This document shows positions 1-10,289 of a DNA stretch of 55,995 nt, piece after piece (positions within the stretch are counted from its first letter, which is position 1; every line of letters begins with the position of its first letter). The notes beneath the pieces were generated by a model. It was not told the DNA's origin, ran no database searches, and saw only the letters and a list, made by a program, of their open reading frames with translations. Position numbers and translations under genes: made by a program. The DNA lies in assembly GCA_034687125.1 (NCBI GenBank), contig JAQGBZ010000389.1:1-55995 (forward strand), in the 5' to 3' direction. The DNA comes from Neelides folsomi (Eukaryota > Arthropoda > Collembola > Neelipleona > Neelidae).

Positions 1-1068
1 TTTGGCCAGGCATTTGAAGCAAAGACGCCTCTCCTTCACAATTTTCCATCGATCCGGCACCCTCAACTTCATGAATCCGTCGCAGGTGAGAAGCCCGTGG
101 TCCTTGTTACCGCATTGGGCGCAGGATTTAGCTGCCTCCTCCTTGGATCCTCCAAAGGTAGCCACAACCGTCTTCTTCCTAGTGTGATGGTCCCAGCTCT
201 CCTTTTCACGTGCGGGAGCATCTGAGACAATAGGTAGCCTGTGACTAACGGCGTTGGACATTCTCTCCAACCATCCCGAAAAGTCCGCCAATCCAGGATC
301 TTCCAAACCGCCTCGGTACAAACTCCATTGGAGCCAAATGTTGAGGGGTAGCTTCTCCTCAAGTTCCTTCACGACGTAGGAATGCATCAACACTCCGTGT
401 GGTCCAAGCCTCTTCAGCGTCACCACAAGTCCCATCACACGCGTCGACAGTTCCACGAGTCCAGTGATGTTCGACTCCTTCACCGGAGGAAAATCTTTCA
501 CGTGGGCCAATGTTGCTTCAAGGATCCGTTCCGGCCGTCCAAAACGTTTCTCCAAGATGGCCATCGCAGCATCTACGTCGTCCGGCTCCACAAGAACGCA
601 CCTGACAGCATCCATCGCCGATCCTTTGAGGCATCTCTGGAGACGTCCGAGATTCTCCCAGTTGGAGATGCGGAGCTCCTTCGTCGTCATCCGAAACGCT
701 GCGAAGAAGCGAGGCCAGTCAAGCGACGATCCAGCAAAAATGGGCAATTCTTCGTTCCTCACATTTCTTCCCGGTCCAGTCCTTTGACAAGTTTGTTCCT
801 CCATCAACCCGTCCGAGGAGGAAGAAATGCGAAAAGCGGCAATTTGGGCTTCTGCCCGGTTGAGCCTCTCCAACATCATGACTTTTTCTTCCAGAAACAT
901 CATCTTCTGGCGGGCGAGCTCAACATTTTTATCATGTCCAAGTCCACGATTTCCCAAAGGTGACACCTCCCGCTCGCTAATCTCTCGGTCTTCATCCATC
1001 TGATGGACTGGATTGCGTTGTCCACGGGGTCTTCCTCGGTAACCTTTGCCAGCTCGTGTTTTCGGCAT
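1..1068 (-). CDS. BEL/Pao-type retrotransposon gag, N-terminal part (runs off window)
   Basis: One uninterrupted frame of 356 codons runs from an ATG at 1068 to the left edge with no stop, so the pol part lies outside the window. It starts MPKTRAGKGYRGRPRGQRN, a basic leader, followed by a coiled-coil-like stretch (VELARQKMMFLEEKVMMLERL). The core contains LPIFAGSSLDWPRFFAAF and RLQRCLKGSAMDAVR, the pattern of the DUF1759-type gag region of BEL/Pao elements. Near the window edge a zinc knuckle CAQCGNKDHGLLTC is followed by RRLCFKCLAK, the start of a second one. Gag packages element RNA into particles. The frame is open throughout, so the copy may be young. It is preceded by an LTR and a primer-binding site on the same strand. 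Family is assigned from recognition of the gag pattern, without a search. Confidence 0.85.
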   Translation of the reverse strand, partial: MPKTRAGKGYRGRPRGQRNPVHQMDEDREISEREVSPLGNRGLGHDKNVELARQKMMFLEEKVMMLERLNRAEAQIAAFRISSSSDGLMEEQTCQRTGPGRNVRNEELPIFAGSSLDWPRFFAAFRMTTKELRISNWENLGRLQRCLKGSAMDAVRCVLVEPDDVDAAMAILEKRFGRPERILEATLAHVKDFPPVKESNITGLVELSTRVMGLVVTLKRLGPHGVLMHSYVVKELEEKLPLNIWLQWSLYRGGLEDPGLADFSGWLERMSNAVSHRLPIVSDAPAREKESWDHHTRKKTVVATFGGSKEEAAKSCAQCGNKDHGLLTCDGFMKLRVPDRWKIVKERRLCFKCLAK

Positions 1069-1110
1069 TTTCAGTTGACCTCACAAGTTCCACAGGTTAA
1101 TTCAAGATTG

Positions 1111-1126
1111 AAGGTTCGAAGGACCA
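1111..1126 (-). other. tRNA primer-binding site of the BEL/Pao element
   Basis: On the minus strand the sequence TGGTCCTTCGAACCTT begins with the complement of a tRNA CCA end and continues with the complement of a T-arm (GGTTCGA). It lies directly inside the LTR edge and about 40 bases before the gag start codon, as expected for minus-strand DNA priming. The tRNA species cannot be named from this alone. Confidence 0.75.
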
Positions 1127-1128
1127 AT

Positions 1129-1384
1129 GTTTCGGCACAATGTTCGACTAAAGATCTCTGCTCAAAGTTTGGGTGAAAATGAGCGGGTCAAAGGTCAAGT
1201 GAAAATGAGACTTTATTAGCGAGAAAAATACAGGACTGACCTTTACAGTAATTTTGGAGAGACTAAACTTAAATAAAAGTTTAAGACAAAAGAAAACATC
1301 ACTCTCAATTTCCATAACACAACATGTAGTATTTAACATTTGAAATAATACAATAATCAACATTTAAAGAAAATCATTGTAACA
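1129..1384 (-). repeat. LTR (5' LTR) of the BEL/Pao element
   Basis: On the minus strand the block starts TGTTACAATG (at 1384) and ends CCGAAACA (at about 1129), next to the primer-binding site. These are the TG...CA ends expected of an LTR about 256 bp long. An AATAAA signal lies inside it (complement of TTTATT near 1212-1217). The partner LTR lies outside the window, so LTR identity and the target duplication cannot be checked. The boundaries are inferred from the ends alone. Confidence 0.7.
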
Positions 1385-1908
1385 CCTGGAAAATGAAGAG
1401 TTTAGGCAAGTACATAATGTACTTAGTAATTTTTTCTTAAATATAGCTACTCGTACCAATTGGTATAATATCTATATAAATAAATTATAATAAGATAAAT
1501 TGCATGTTTATAAGTTTATTATGAATACTTATTTAAGCATCGGAACATTTTATTTTCTAGGGGCAATTGTATTTAATTGGAAGTACAATTAAAGAAAATT
1601 AAGGAAAACGCACATTTGGAAAACATAATAAATTATTCTAACAACTGAATAATAATTGAAACATTGAACCATTTTAATTGGTAATTGGTATATGTTAAGG
1701 AATGAATAGACATACGATCAGTCAATGTGCGAATTAAGATGGATGTCGTTGAGCTCATTATAAATTATAGGGAATAAAACTGTATAACATTATATATAAT
1801 AAATAGTAGAATTTCAACAATTACGTGAATGGAATTGAAATTTCCCAAAAATATAAATTTGACATTAACACAGTAGCACATAGAATCGATAAATATATAA
1901 TTTAAATA
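1385..1908. other. AT-rich intergenic stretch, no gene seen
   Basis: AT-rich sequence between the LTR and the ionotropic-receptor-like gene. No open frame or repeat was recognised. It presumably holds the receptor gene's promoter, but no specific site can be named. Confidence 0.5.
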
Positions 1909-3788
1909 ATGAAAAGATTTTGTTGGATTCTACCGAAGATAATTTTAATTCAAATTCTATTTGCTTCAGTAGATCCAAACCCACTAAATTTATTAAAAAT
2001 TGGAGAAATAATAAATTTTTTGTCAACTCATTATAGAACAAATCTAGTTTTAAAACCTATTATTTTTAACAATAATTTAAATATATACGAATTTCTAAAT
2101 TTAAAACTTCATTGGACTGTATTCAATTCATTGAAAAATTCAAAAACAATTTGTCGCTTATCGTTCAGTTCTTATAATATTTATAATGAACAAGGAAGAT
2201 GTTTTTAAATTTAACAATATCAAATGGAGCAAAAGGCGAGATTTTTTAATTTTTAATGTTGCAAATTTGGATATTTTGCATTTTACATTAAACAAAGAAA
2301 TAATGGACACCAGAGAGAAAATATTTATAGAAATGGATAAACACCAAATCTGGGTCGATCCTTTTGTCTACAACAAAGGGAAATTAATAAACGTTAAATC
2401 AATATACGACAGAAAATTAGGAAATGATAAACTTGGACGAAATTTAAGAGGAAGGCACTTTTTAGCAGGTTAGTTAAATATAAAATTAATATGTACCAAA
2501 AACTAAAACCCAATTTTGAATTTAGGCGGTGGAGAACACCCAACCTACATTTACAAGCCAATTAATTCAAAGGAAGAAGAAAGTCTCGAAGGGACGATAG
2601 CAACCCTTTTGAAAACAGCCGGGAAAATTTTCAATTTTACGGTTTCTTATTCTTACAGCGGTTCCAACTTGTTGAGTTATCATCCAGAAAACAAATCATT
2701 TACAGGAACAATTTCACAAGTTTTTTATCCAGAAAGAAACCACGATTTAGTTGCATGTGCGCACCATTCTTTGGAAATTCTTAAATATATTTCTTTCCCT
2801 TCTGACGCCTTTTGTCTGACGGCAGTATATTTCAAATTTTTCCAACCTCATCCAAAAATTGCTCCGCATTGGTCAACATTTCTTAAAACACTTGAATTAA
2901 ACGTTTGGATGCTTCTTGCTGGAACTTTCATAGTAATTTGCATATTGCAATTTTTAATTACAAAGTTAAAAATTAAAAATGTCAATTCTGTTCAAATTGT
3001 TGATGTTTCGTTTTTGATGCCATTTTCTTTATTGACTGAACAAGGACTAACAAATATTCCCGCGATATTTCGATTTTCAAGTTGTTTAATATTATTGACG
3101 GGAATTTTAATTGGTACAGCATATAAAGCAGATTTGAAAGCTAATTTGTATTTCATAACCCCAGAAATTATTCCAATGACTTTTGAAACGTTAGCAAATC
3201 ATGAAATGGAAGTTATTTTATTTACTGGCGAAGCAACCTCTTTATTATATTTTCAGCAAGGAACGGAAAATAAGGGAAATTTACAAAAGGGCAACATTTG
3301 AAAAATTCCAAGAAAAATGTATCATTGATGCATTTATGAGCAATACAAGAAAAGCATGTCTAATTTACGACGTAATGGCCGACTCAACAATGGCAAAAAA
3401 ATTAACTTTGTTTTTAAATAGAGACCCGCTCGTGAGTTCAGAAGAACATGTAATTCGCGTTTATGTTGGTCCTGTATTTCCAAAAGAATCACAATTTGTT
3501 GACTCGTTCCATGGGATAATTGGGGGACTTGTGGAATCAAACATATTTAAAAAATGGGAAAGTGAAGAAAAGCGAAAATTGCAATTAACAGGAAAAAAAA
3601 TATTAAAAGAAAATAAAAATTATATTTATGAAAAGCTCAACAAATTGCACTTAAATGAAAAGTCGGGTGAGAATATACCACTAACACTCAAATCCTGCCA
3701 GGGAATTTTTGCCATTCTTCCCATTTGTTTTATACTATCCGTTATATTATTTACTTTAGAAAATAAAAAACTAATTAAGGGTTTTTAA
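1909..3788 (+). pseudogene. Divergent ionotropic receptor (IR) with two frame breaks
   Basis: Three pieces in different frames make one IR-like protein. An ATG at 1909 opens a signal-peptide-like N-terminus; the frame changes near 2180-2208. An intron (2469-2525) joins HFLAG to GEHPTYIYKPINS. A second frame change lies near 3255-3265. IRs are chemosensory ligand-gated channels related to ionotropic glutamate receptors. Visible are a ligand-binding-domain stretch, M1 (VWMLLAGTFIVICILQFLI), M3 (ILLTGILIGTAYKADLKANL, where related receptors carry a SYTANL-like segment), and a last membrane helix (IFAILPICFILSVILFTLE) before a short basic tail. With two breaks it is probably a recent pseudogene. 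A sequencing error, or a real start at the ATG at 2186, could rescue part of it. A deleted relative lies at 12596-13070. Confidence 0.7.
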
Positions 3789-3945
3789 ATTTAATTGAAA
3801 CTGTTTTATATCATTTAATCTCAAAATGAATATTAGTTCTATTGATCAAATTAATTGTTCTTCACTATCCAGAATGGCTTCATGGAGATACATGTTAAAA
3901 GATACAAACCTTAAACAGCTAGCATAACCCTAATGGATTCCATCA

Positions 3946-4210
3946 AATTCAGCATTTGTTCTTTTATGTTACTAATTGAAATTTCTTACAACGATTTGGC
4001 TAACTGGCTAACAACAATAATTGGCTAACATTTCCCACTCCACGATTCACCAAGGTACTCCATGGAGAATAATGTATTGTATAGGAGGGCAGGATTTAAC
4101 CTAACCTAACCTCTCCTTATTGAAACACACCCATATGAAGTTTGACAACACTTTTCCAGCCAACGTGAAGGAAAAGGGACACCTTTTACCCAATAAGGAA
4201 ATGCCAGCCC
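3946..4210. repeat. Repeat patch with AACCT tract and inverted ends
   Basis: The unit TTGGCTAAC (or TGGCTAAC) recurs near 3996-4030. It is followed by a CCATGG-containing segment, a TTAGG-type tract (CCTAACCTAACC near 4099) and a small inverted pair, CCTTATTG (about 4115) and CAATAAGG (about 4192). It resembles parts of the elements at 34580 and 50930. The limits are approximate. Confidence 0.35.
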
Positions 4211-4464
4211 AATAATGGATGTGACTTAACTTGTATAAATAATGAATAATAAAACTTTTTTAATTTGTCGTCCCTTTTATTTCATCCCTCCAAATTTTGG
4301 TGCAAACATATTTTTTTTATTTTCACCTTAAATAATTACTAGGCTTTGAATGAAAATTGCTTGACTACATTATTATTCCCACGGAAATTTAATAAAAAAA
4401 CTTCTCACGCCAAGTTAATGGCGCCCGGGCTATATCTTTCTATTATTACCAATTAATTAAAGTA

Positions 4465-4666
4465 TTTGGTCAAAGTCCAGGACGCGGGCCTGTTTCGGGC
4501 AACCAACACAAAATTTTTGTTTTTTTTTATTTTTTTTCTAAAGTTGTTTAGAATGTCGAGAAAAACATTTTCCGACACATTTTGGGAAAAATTGGCTCAG
4601 AGAAAAACTTAGAAAAATTTCGTGTTGGTTGCCCGAAACAGGCCCGCGTCCTGGACTTTGACCAAA
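4465..4666. mobile_element. Hairpin MITE with 45-bp perfect terminal inverted repeats
   Basis: The 45 bases from 4465 to 4509 are exactly the reverse complement of 4622-4666. The arms begin TTTGGTCAAAGTCCAGGACG and are GC-rich against an AT-rich background. The interior (about 110 bp) is T- and A-rich and codes for nothing. A clear target-site duplication was not seen. The perfect arms suggest a recent, non-autonomous DNA transposon copy. Confidence 0.75.
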
Positions 4667-4731
4667 GCATTTTAAGCAAATGGAAAAATTTAGAAAATAT
4701 TCTCGTTCATTAAGTTGTTATATAAGGAATA

Positions 4732-6361
4732 TAAACCCAAACAAGTTAAATTAACCACACAAGGAAAAAGTGAGAAATCTCAGAGAGTATATGACTAAAT
4801 TTGGAACCAAATTAGTGGAAGTTTGAAAATAACCGGTAAACGATGGCTTTAATGTTTGAACCACAAATCTTTAACATAAATTAAAATTTTTCAAAATTTA
4901 TGAAATTTGACCTCCAAATTAAATTAGCCACACTTTGCTTTCACCTAACTTTCGCCGCTTTTAATTGGAATATTAAAGTAAGGTAATTAAATAATCGATT
5001 TTTTATAATTTTAAAAATTAGGTACAATCAATATACAGCAATAAAATTCTATTTGCTGAAGTTGAATGCATATTTAGGAAAAATGGGGAGACGTCCAACT
5101 TTCACCGATAGTGAAAATGGACAAATCATGGTTTTGCACAATGCTGGTCATTCTTCTCGCTATATTGGAAGAGCAATTGGACGCGATTATTCTGCAATTG
5201 CCAGGTTCATCAAAAGAACCAAATCTCCTCCTGGGCCACAAAGGGAAAGAAGAGGAAGACCTAAGATTGTCTCACCTGCAGACGAACGACACATCAAAAG
5301 GATTGCCAATGATTCCCGAATCTCTTGTGCTCAAATCAAGGCCCAATTAAACTTGAATGTGTCCAAAGAATGTGTGAGGTTGATTTTGAAATCATCCCCG
5401 CACCTTCAATTTCAAAAAATGTCTATCCGTCCAGCATTGAAACCATGCCACATTGCAAGAAGGTTGGCTTGGGCCGAAGACAAAATCGGATGGAATGAAA
5501 GGTGGAAGAAATGTGTTTGGTCCGATGAAAAAAGATGGAATTTAGACGGTCCTGACGGTTTTCGAGGATATTGGCGTGACAAGAGGAAGGAAAAAAAGAT
5601 TTTTAAGAAGAGGCACTCTGGAGGCGGATCCTTCATGACATGGGGCTCTATCTCTTTCGTCGGCAAGTCAACCCTCGCCTTTGCACCAAACAAGATGAAT
5701 GCCGATGATTACCAATATCTTCTTGGTGATCATTTAATGCCATTTTGGCATTCCCTCGACCATGGACAGAGAACCAGATGGAGGTTCATGCAGGATGGAG
5801 CCAGGCCTCACACTGCAGCGTCGACTTTAGAATGGCTGGCTGAAAACAATATCCCTCTTATGGACCATCCATCCTTCTCCCCGGACCTGAACCCCATGGA
5901 GAACGTGTGGGGAATTATGGCGCAAAATGTTTACTCCAATGGACGTCAATTCGACGATCTTCCAACCCTCCGTGCAGCCGTCATTCGCGCTTGGGACGAA
6001 ATTCCATTGGAGACACTTCAGACGCTCGTCTCTTCAATGCACCGTCGTGTATTTAAGTTAATTTTAAATAAGGGAAGTTTCATTAAAGGTTAACTAGAAA
6101 AAACACCACACAAATGACAAACCCTTGAAAATAAATCAAATAAAACTCGTGTGGTTAATTTAAGTTTGCGACTTTTTCCTTTCTCTTTTCATAAATTTAC
6201 AAAAATATTATTTTCATAATAGATTGGTTAATCAACTTTTAGATCAATATTATTTAGTCTATTATCGACTTACCATAAAATAATTATTATATTGGCTCGT
6301 CAACTTTCTGAGATTTCTCGAAATTCTTTTGTGTGGTTAATTTAACTTGGTTGGGTTTACA
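4732..6361 (+). mobile_element. Tc1-like DNA transposon with terminal and inner inverted repeats
   Basis: The left end (TAAACCCAAACAAGTTAAAT, then TAACCACACAA) is repeated in reverse complement at the right end (GTGTGGTTAATTTAACTTGG up to about 6361), for roughly 58 bp with few mismatches, and both ends lie next to TA, the target of this superfamily. A second inner copy of the core (AAATTAGCCACAC near 4918; GTGTGGTTAATTTAA near 6151) gives each end two likely transposase sites, as known for Tc3 and Sleeping Beauty. One open transposase gene lies between them. Confidence 0.85.
5083..6093 (+). CDS. Tc1-like DD34E transposase, apparently intact
   Basis: The frame from the ATG at 5083 encodes 336 residues without a stop; the upstream in-frame codons contain no better ATG. 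An N-terminal paired-like helix-turn-helix region (RPTFTDSENGQIMVLHNAG) is followed by a GRPKI hook-like basic segment. The catalytic triad reads VWSDEKRWN for the first Asp, MQDGARPHTA for the second, and NPMENVW for the Glu. Exactly 34 residues separate the second Asp and the Glu, which makes this DD34E. The enzyme cuts at the element's ends and inserts it at TA. Full length and matching inverted repeats suggest it may still be active. No intron is seen. Confidence 0.92.
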   Translation: MGRRPTFTDSENGQIMVLHNAGHSSRYIGRAIGRDYSAIARFIKRTKSPPGPQRERRGRPKIVSPADERHIKRIANDSRISCAQIKAQLNLNVSKECVRLILKSSPHLQFQKMSIRPALKPCHIARRLAWAEDKIGWNERWKKCVWSDEKRWNLDGPDGFRGYWRDKRKEKKIFKKRHSGGGSFMTWGSISFVGKSTLAFAPNKMNADDYQYLLGDHLMPFWHSLDHGQRTRWRFMQDGARPHTAASTLEWLAENNIPLMDHPSFSPDLNPMENVWGIMAQNVYSNGRQFDDLPTLRAAVIRAWDEIPLETLQTLVSSMHRRVFKLILNKGSFIKG

Positions 6362-7800
6362 TATAACCATCTTTCAGAGGTATGCAAAAAGCAACAGTAA
6401 ATACATAATTACGAACATTTTTCATTAGATTATGATATCATTATATTATGAAGGATATCTGGCTATGGCGGTTAATTAAGATCCAGCAATCTCAACAATA
6501 AGTGAAACAAAGTCAAAGATTTAAAGTTTTCTCTTTTATATAGATATAATTAAATAAATTTGAATTTCTTACCAATTTAATGGACAACTTGGTAAATTCG
6601 TTTTCAATGATCTAAAAAAGATGAAAAGTTAAAATACAAAATTCTCTTATGTGCAAAAATTTGTACATATCATGTCAATATTTGTGATCAACATTTATAA
6701 AATAAAAATCTTAGAAAATTTAGATTGATAAAACAAATTACCTTCTGACATGAAGAATAAGTGAAAATATTTAATAAATAGACAAAAGATAAAAAGTTCA
6801 TCAATTCCATTTTGATGATTTTAGTTTTCACTTTTGAACATTGAATTAATATTGAATAAATTATATCTTATATAATTTTTAATGAATGTTATCTTCCAAC
6901 ATTAAATATGATTCTGTATTTATGTTAAAATAAAGTTTATCTTGTTATTCATAGAATCAGAGATCAAAGAGCTATTTAATATCAAATATAAATGAATCTA
7001 AGCAAAACGATTTTACTCTCAAGCTTTGGATGTGAATTTGCTCAAGGTTAGGTTAGGTAAGGTTAGGTTAGGTTTAGGAGAATTTCCCTTAGTTAAGCTC
7101 CTATACCTTTCACCAGTGAAGCGATCTTTCACCGGTGAAGCCATCATTCACTGAAGAACTCTAAATTGACCATTAGGAACAGGGTAACATTCAGTCTTTT
7201 AATAAAAATATTATTATGGTTAGGTTACGTTAGGTTATGGTTAGGTTACGTTAGGTTAGGCTTGAGGGCGGATTCAATGTAAAATTTTCTATCCCAAGTC
7301 TAATTCTAATCCCTAAAGGATTCTATAAGTCGAATTCCTATTAATGAAAGGACATATTGGAATTCCAACTCTGCATATATTAGGTTATGAAAAGGTTATG
7401 CTTTTGAGTTTGGGTTTTTTGGTTGTATTTGAGCCATTTATTAATAAATTATTTAGTTATATTATGGGATTCTAAAATGGGTAACTATCTTTTATTTAAC
7501 ATAGTACAAAATTATAATTTTGGCTAGAGGCGTTCCATTATGTATAGAAGCTTATAGAGAAAAACTATTTTGCCTTTATCGTAACTATTTTTAAGATAAA
7601 TAGTTATGTAAATAGTTACTAAACTTTAATAGTTAGATATAACTATTTTGAACTTTTAAAGTTAACATTTACATAACAGTTCATTTTAAATCATATTAGG
7701 TACATCTTCAATATATACGATACTTATATATTTATGAACTTTAAAGTAAATGTGAGAAAGCTGTTCTTTAGTATGAATCTATTTGATGGAATCTATTTGA
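6362..7800. other. Intergenic stretch with TTAGG-type tracts and short palindromes
   Basis: No gene recognised. The tracts GGTTAGGTTAGG at about 7045-7080 and the related GGTTAGGTTACGTTAGG at about 7218-7262 resemble the arthropod telomere unit TTAGG. Between them, near 7107-7165, lie copies of TTCACCAGTGAA and the perfect palindrome TTCACCGGTGAA. Confidence 0.5.
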
Positions 7801-7829
7801 AAGCATTTTGTCGGAAATTCGAATGAGCG

Positions 7830-10284
7830 CACTATTCAACCCAAACGAGCCTAGGTTATTGAGGCTTTTATTTCATAAGTTCAAAATGCCAAAAGTTAAA
7901 ACAAATTTAAATATTTTGAGAGAACATGGGTTAAAAAAATTAAAAATCCGCAACATTTCACACTGGTCAAAGAATCAGATTGTCATGTGAGATTACTTAT
8001 TTTATTAAATGCAATTAATTAGTCAAGTTATTTAATTTTATAATTAATTTACCATATTCAATTTAAATATTTGTTTGTAGCCATGTGGAAAATCTTACAA
8101 TTTTGAGCAGTTTGGCAACAGCACATCAATACCAAACATCACGATGATGCAGTAAAAATTATCCAACAAAAAGAATTAAAAGAAAGACAGTCATTCTTCA
8201 TTCAAGATTCGTTCAAGCCGCCCTCAAATCAATTTTACAAAGAACTCTGTGAGGCCTTCATTGCTGCGGATATCCCATTTCAGAATAAAAACAGAAACTA
8301 TCAGTTCCTGTTTTTAAGGGATTTTTAGAGAAGTACACGTCAAAAACAATCCCTGACGAATCAACGCTACGTAAAGATTACATAAAAAAAATATACCAAA
8401 AAGTAATTTTTAAATCTTATATTTTTATCAAGTAAATTATTTTATGTATTAAATTAGTAAAATGTAAAATGTTTTAGCTTTTAATAATTAAAATTTTTAT
8501 CATTTAGAAAATTGAAACAATTCAAACGGAAGTCGGAAACAGCCCAATTTGGATGGCAATTGATGAAACGACAGATAAAGCTGGGCGATATGTTGCAAAC
8601 GTTATAATTGGCCCACTGACTGGTGACCCTTCTAAAGTTCATCTTTTGACGTGTAAAGAATTAGAAAAGGCCAATAATACATCAATTACTCAACTTGCTT
8701 TAGATTCATTGAGTGAGAACATTTTACATTTAATTTATTAATAAAAATAATTAATAAAAATAAAAATAAATAAATAATAAATATTTTATATGCACATTAT
8801 TGTATTGATTTATTTTTCTTATATTTTAGATTTATTGTACCCAAATCAAACTCAAAAGTTTTATGAAACAAAATTCCTGTTACTTTTATCTAATGCAGCC
8901 CCATACATGGTAAAAGCTGGAAAAAATTTAAAAAAAACTATATCCGACTTTACTTCGTTTAACATGCGTTGCACATGGATTGAATCGCGTAGCTGAAGAG
9001 ATTAGAGATCATTTTCCAGATTTCAATTCGTTTGTTGGAAAAATCAAAGCTATTTTCAAGAAAGCGCCGAATTGAGTACAAATTTACAAAGAAAATTTTC
9101 CATCTTAAACTTCCACCTGAAGCAGTTTTAACACGTTGGGGAACATGGTTAGAATGCGTTAAATTTTTAACCGAAAACTACAACGAAGTTGTGGAAATTC
9201 TTGAAGTTCTTGATCAGGAAGATTCGAAAGTTATCCAATGTTGTTTGGAAATCATAAAGAAAGGAAATCTCGTCAATGACTTAATTTATATAACATCAAA
9301 CTTTGTTTTCATTAAAGATTTCATCACCCAGCTTGAGAAGCGCAACATGAGCTTAATAGAAAGCTTGGCTATTTTATCAAATGTTGAAACCAAATTAAAA
9401 TCTCTCAATTGCAAAATAGGAAAAAAAATTTGAGAAAGTTTTTTCGAAAAATTCCGATCTCAATACATTGAAACACATTGCGGCCATTCACAACGGAGTT
9501 GGAAATACAGTTGATTTATAATGTGTTTCTTAGGTGCTTAATTAGTTTATGCAGTGGTATGGATGTGTAAATGGGAGTTGATTGTGATTGTTGTTGCTGC
9601 GCCTCCTTCGGCTGCTGCTGGATTGTGTTGGAATGGCTTTGAGTGTAAGCCCCGTCTCTTTCTCTCTTTCGGCCACAAAGTCACAGAGTCCACATTATCA
9701 AACTCTGTTAACTTCTAGGTTCTCGAAGTATAGTTAAAAGTATGAAGACTTTTAACTATCAATGCAACTACTTTAGATGGTTAAATGGACTGTTAATGAA
9801 AGTGAAATATTGAATCGTCCGACTGTATTTGTTATATCTCAATTTATTAAGGTGTTTTATAAAAATAAGAAACCCAGCGTTCAATAGGATCGGTCTTAAC
9901 GGATCTGAGGAAGTGGGGAGAGGAAAAGTCAAACAAGAGACCTTAAGGATCTCTCCCTCGGCCCTCCTCATCTCCCACTCAATATATTACATCACCAACA
10001 CACACGTCCCTTTTCACTCCATTGGCTCCCTTTGTGTCCCTTTATATATGACGTCATACACATCACATCATCATATGTATAATATATCTATTTATAAAAA
10101 AATATCATATTATTTACCAATGGATCCAAACAAGATTTTACTTTTCAAGTATGCTCCAATCACATCAGTCGACGTCGAAAGAAGCTTCAGCATGTTCAAA
10201 GCACTTTTAAGAGATAATAGGATGAAGTTCCTCTTTGATAATCTTGAAATGATGTTTGTGTCATATTTTGAAATGAATGCCTAA
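7830..10284 (+). pseudogene. Decayed hAT-family transposase
   Basis: Separate coding pieces in changing frames follow the order of an hAT transposase. FYKELCEAFIAADIPFQ lies near 8239; MAIDETTDKAGRYVANVIIG near 8553; an AAPYMVKAG segment near 8896 and HGLNRVAEEIRDHFPDFNSF near 8970, the usual 'CxxHxLn' zone; LPPEAVLTRWGTWLECVKF near 9110; and the C-terminal dimerisation motif PITSVDVERSFSMFKALLRDNR near 10160. Stops and frame changes between them, and about 580 bp of unrelated DNA before the last piece, show that it is dead. Terminal repeats were not firmly found. TAGAGG near 7527 and CCCCTA near 10442 are possible outer ends. Confidence 0.75.
9520..10105. mobile_element. Unidentified insertion inside the hAT relic
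   Basis: Between the hAT pieces ending near 9515 (HIAAIHNGVGNTVDL) and starting near 10110 lies DNA that continues neither. It is less AT-rich, with TTGTTGTTGCTGCGCC near 9590 and CACACGTCCC near 10003, and contains no transposase-like frame. It could be a solo LTR or a non-autonomous element. Exact edges and target duplication were not identified. Confidence 0.35.
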
Positions 10285-10289
10285 CTTAA

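Noticed and set aside
382..963. Plus-strand open frame of 193 codons
   Set aside because: It is the antisense of the open gag frame on the minus strand and has no family features.
1111..1126. Possible tRNA gene (GGTTCGAAGGACCA)
   Set aside because: No cloverleaf around it. Position next to an LTR shows it is a primer-binding site.
3240..3270. A tiny intron to explain the second frame break in the IR gene
   Set aside because: A TTTTCAG acceptor-like site is present but no donor at a workable distance keeps the protein pattern.
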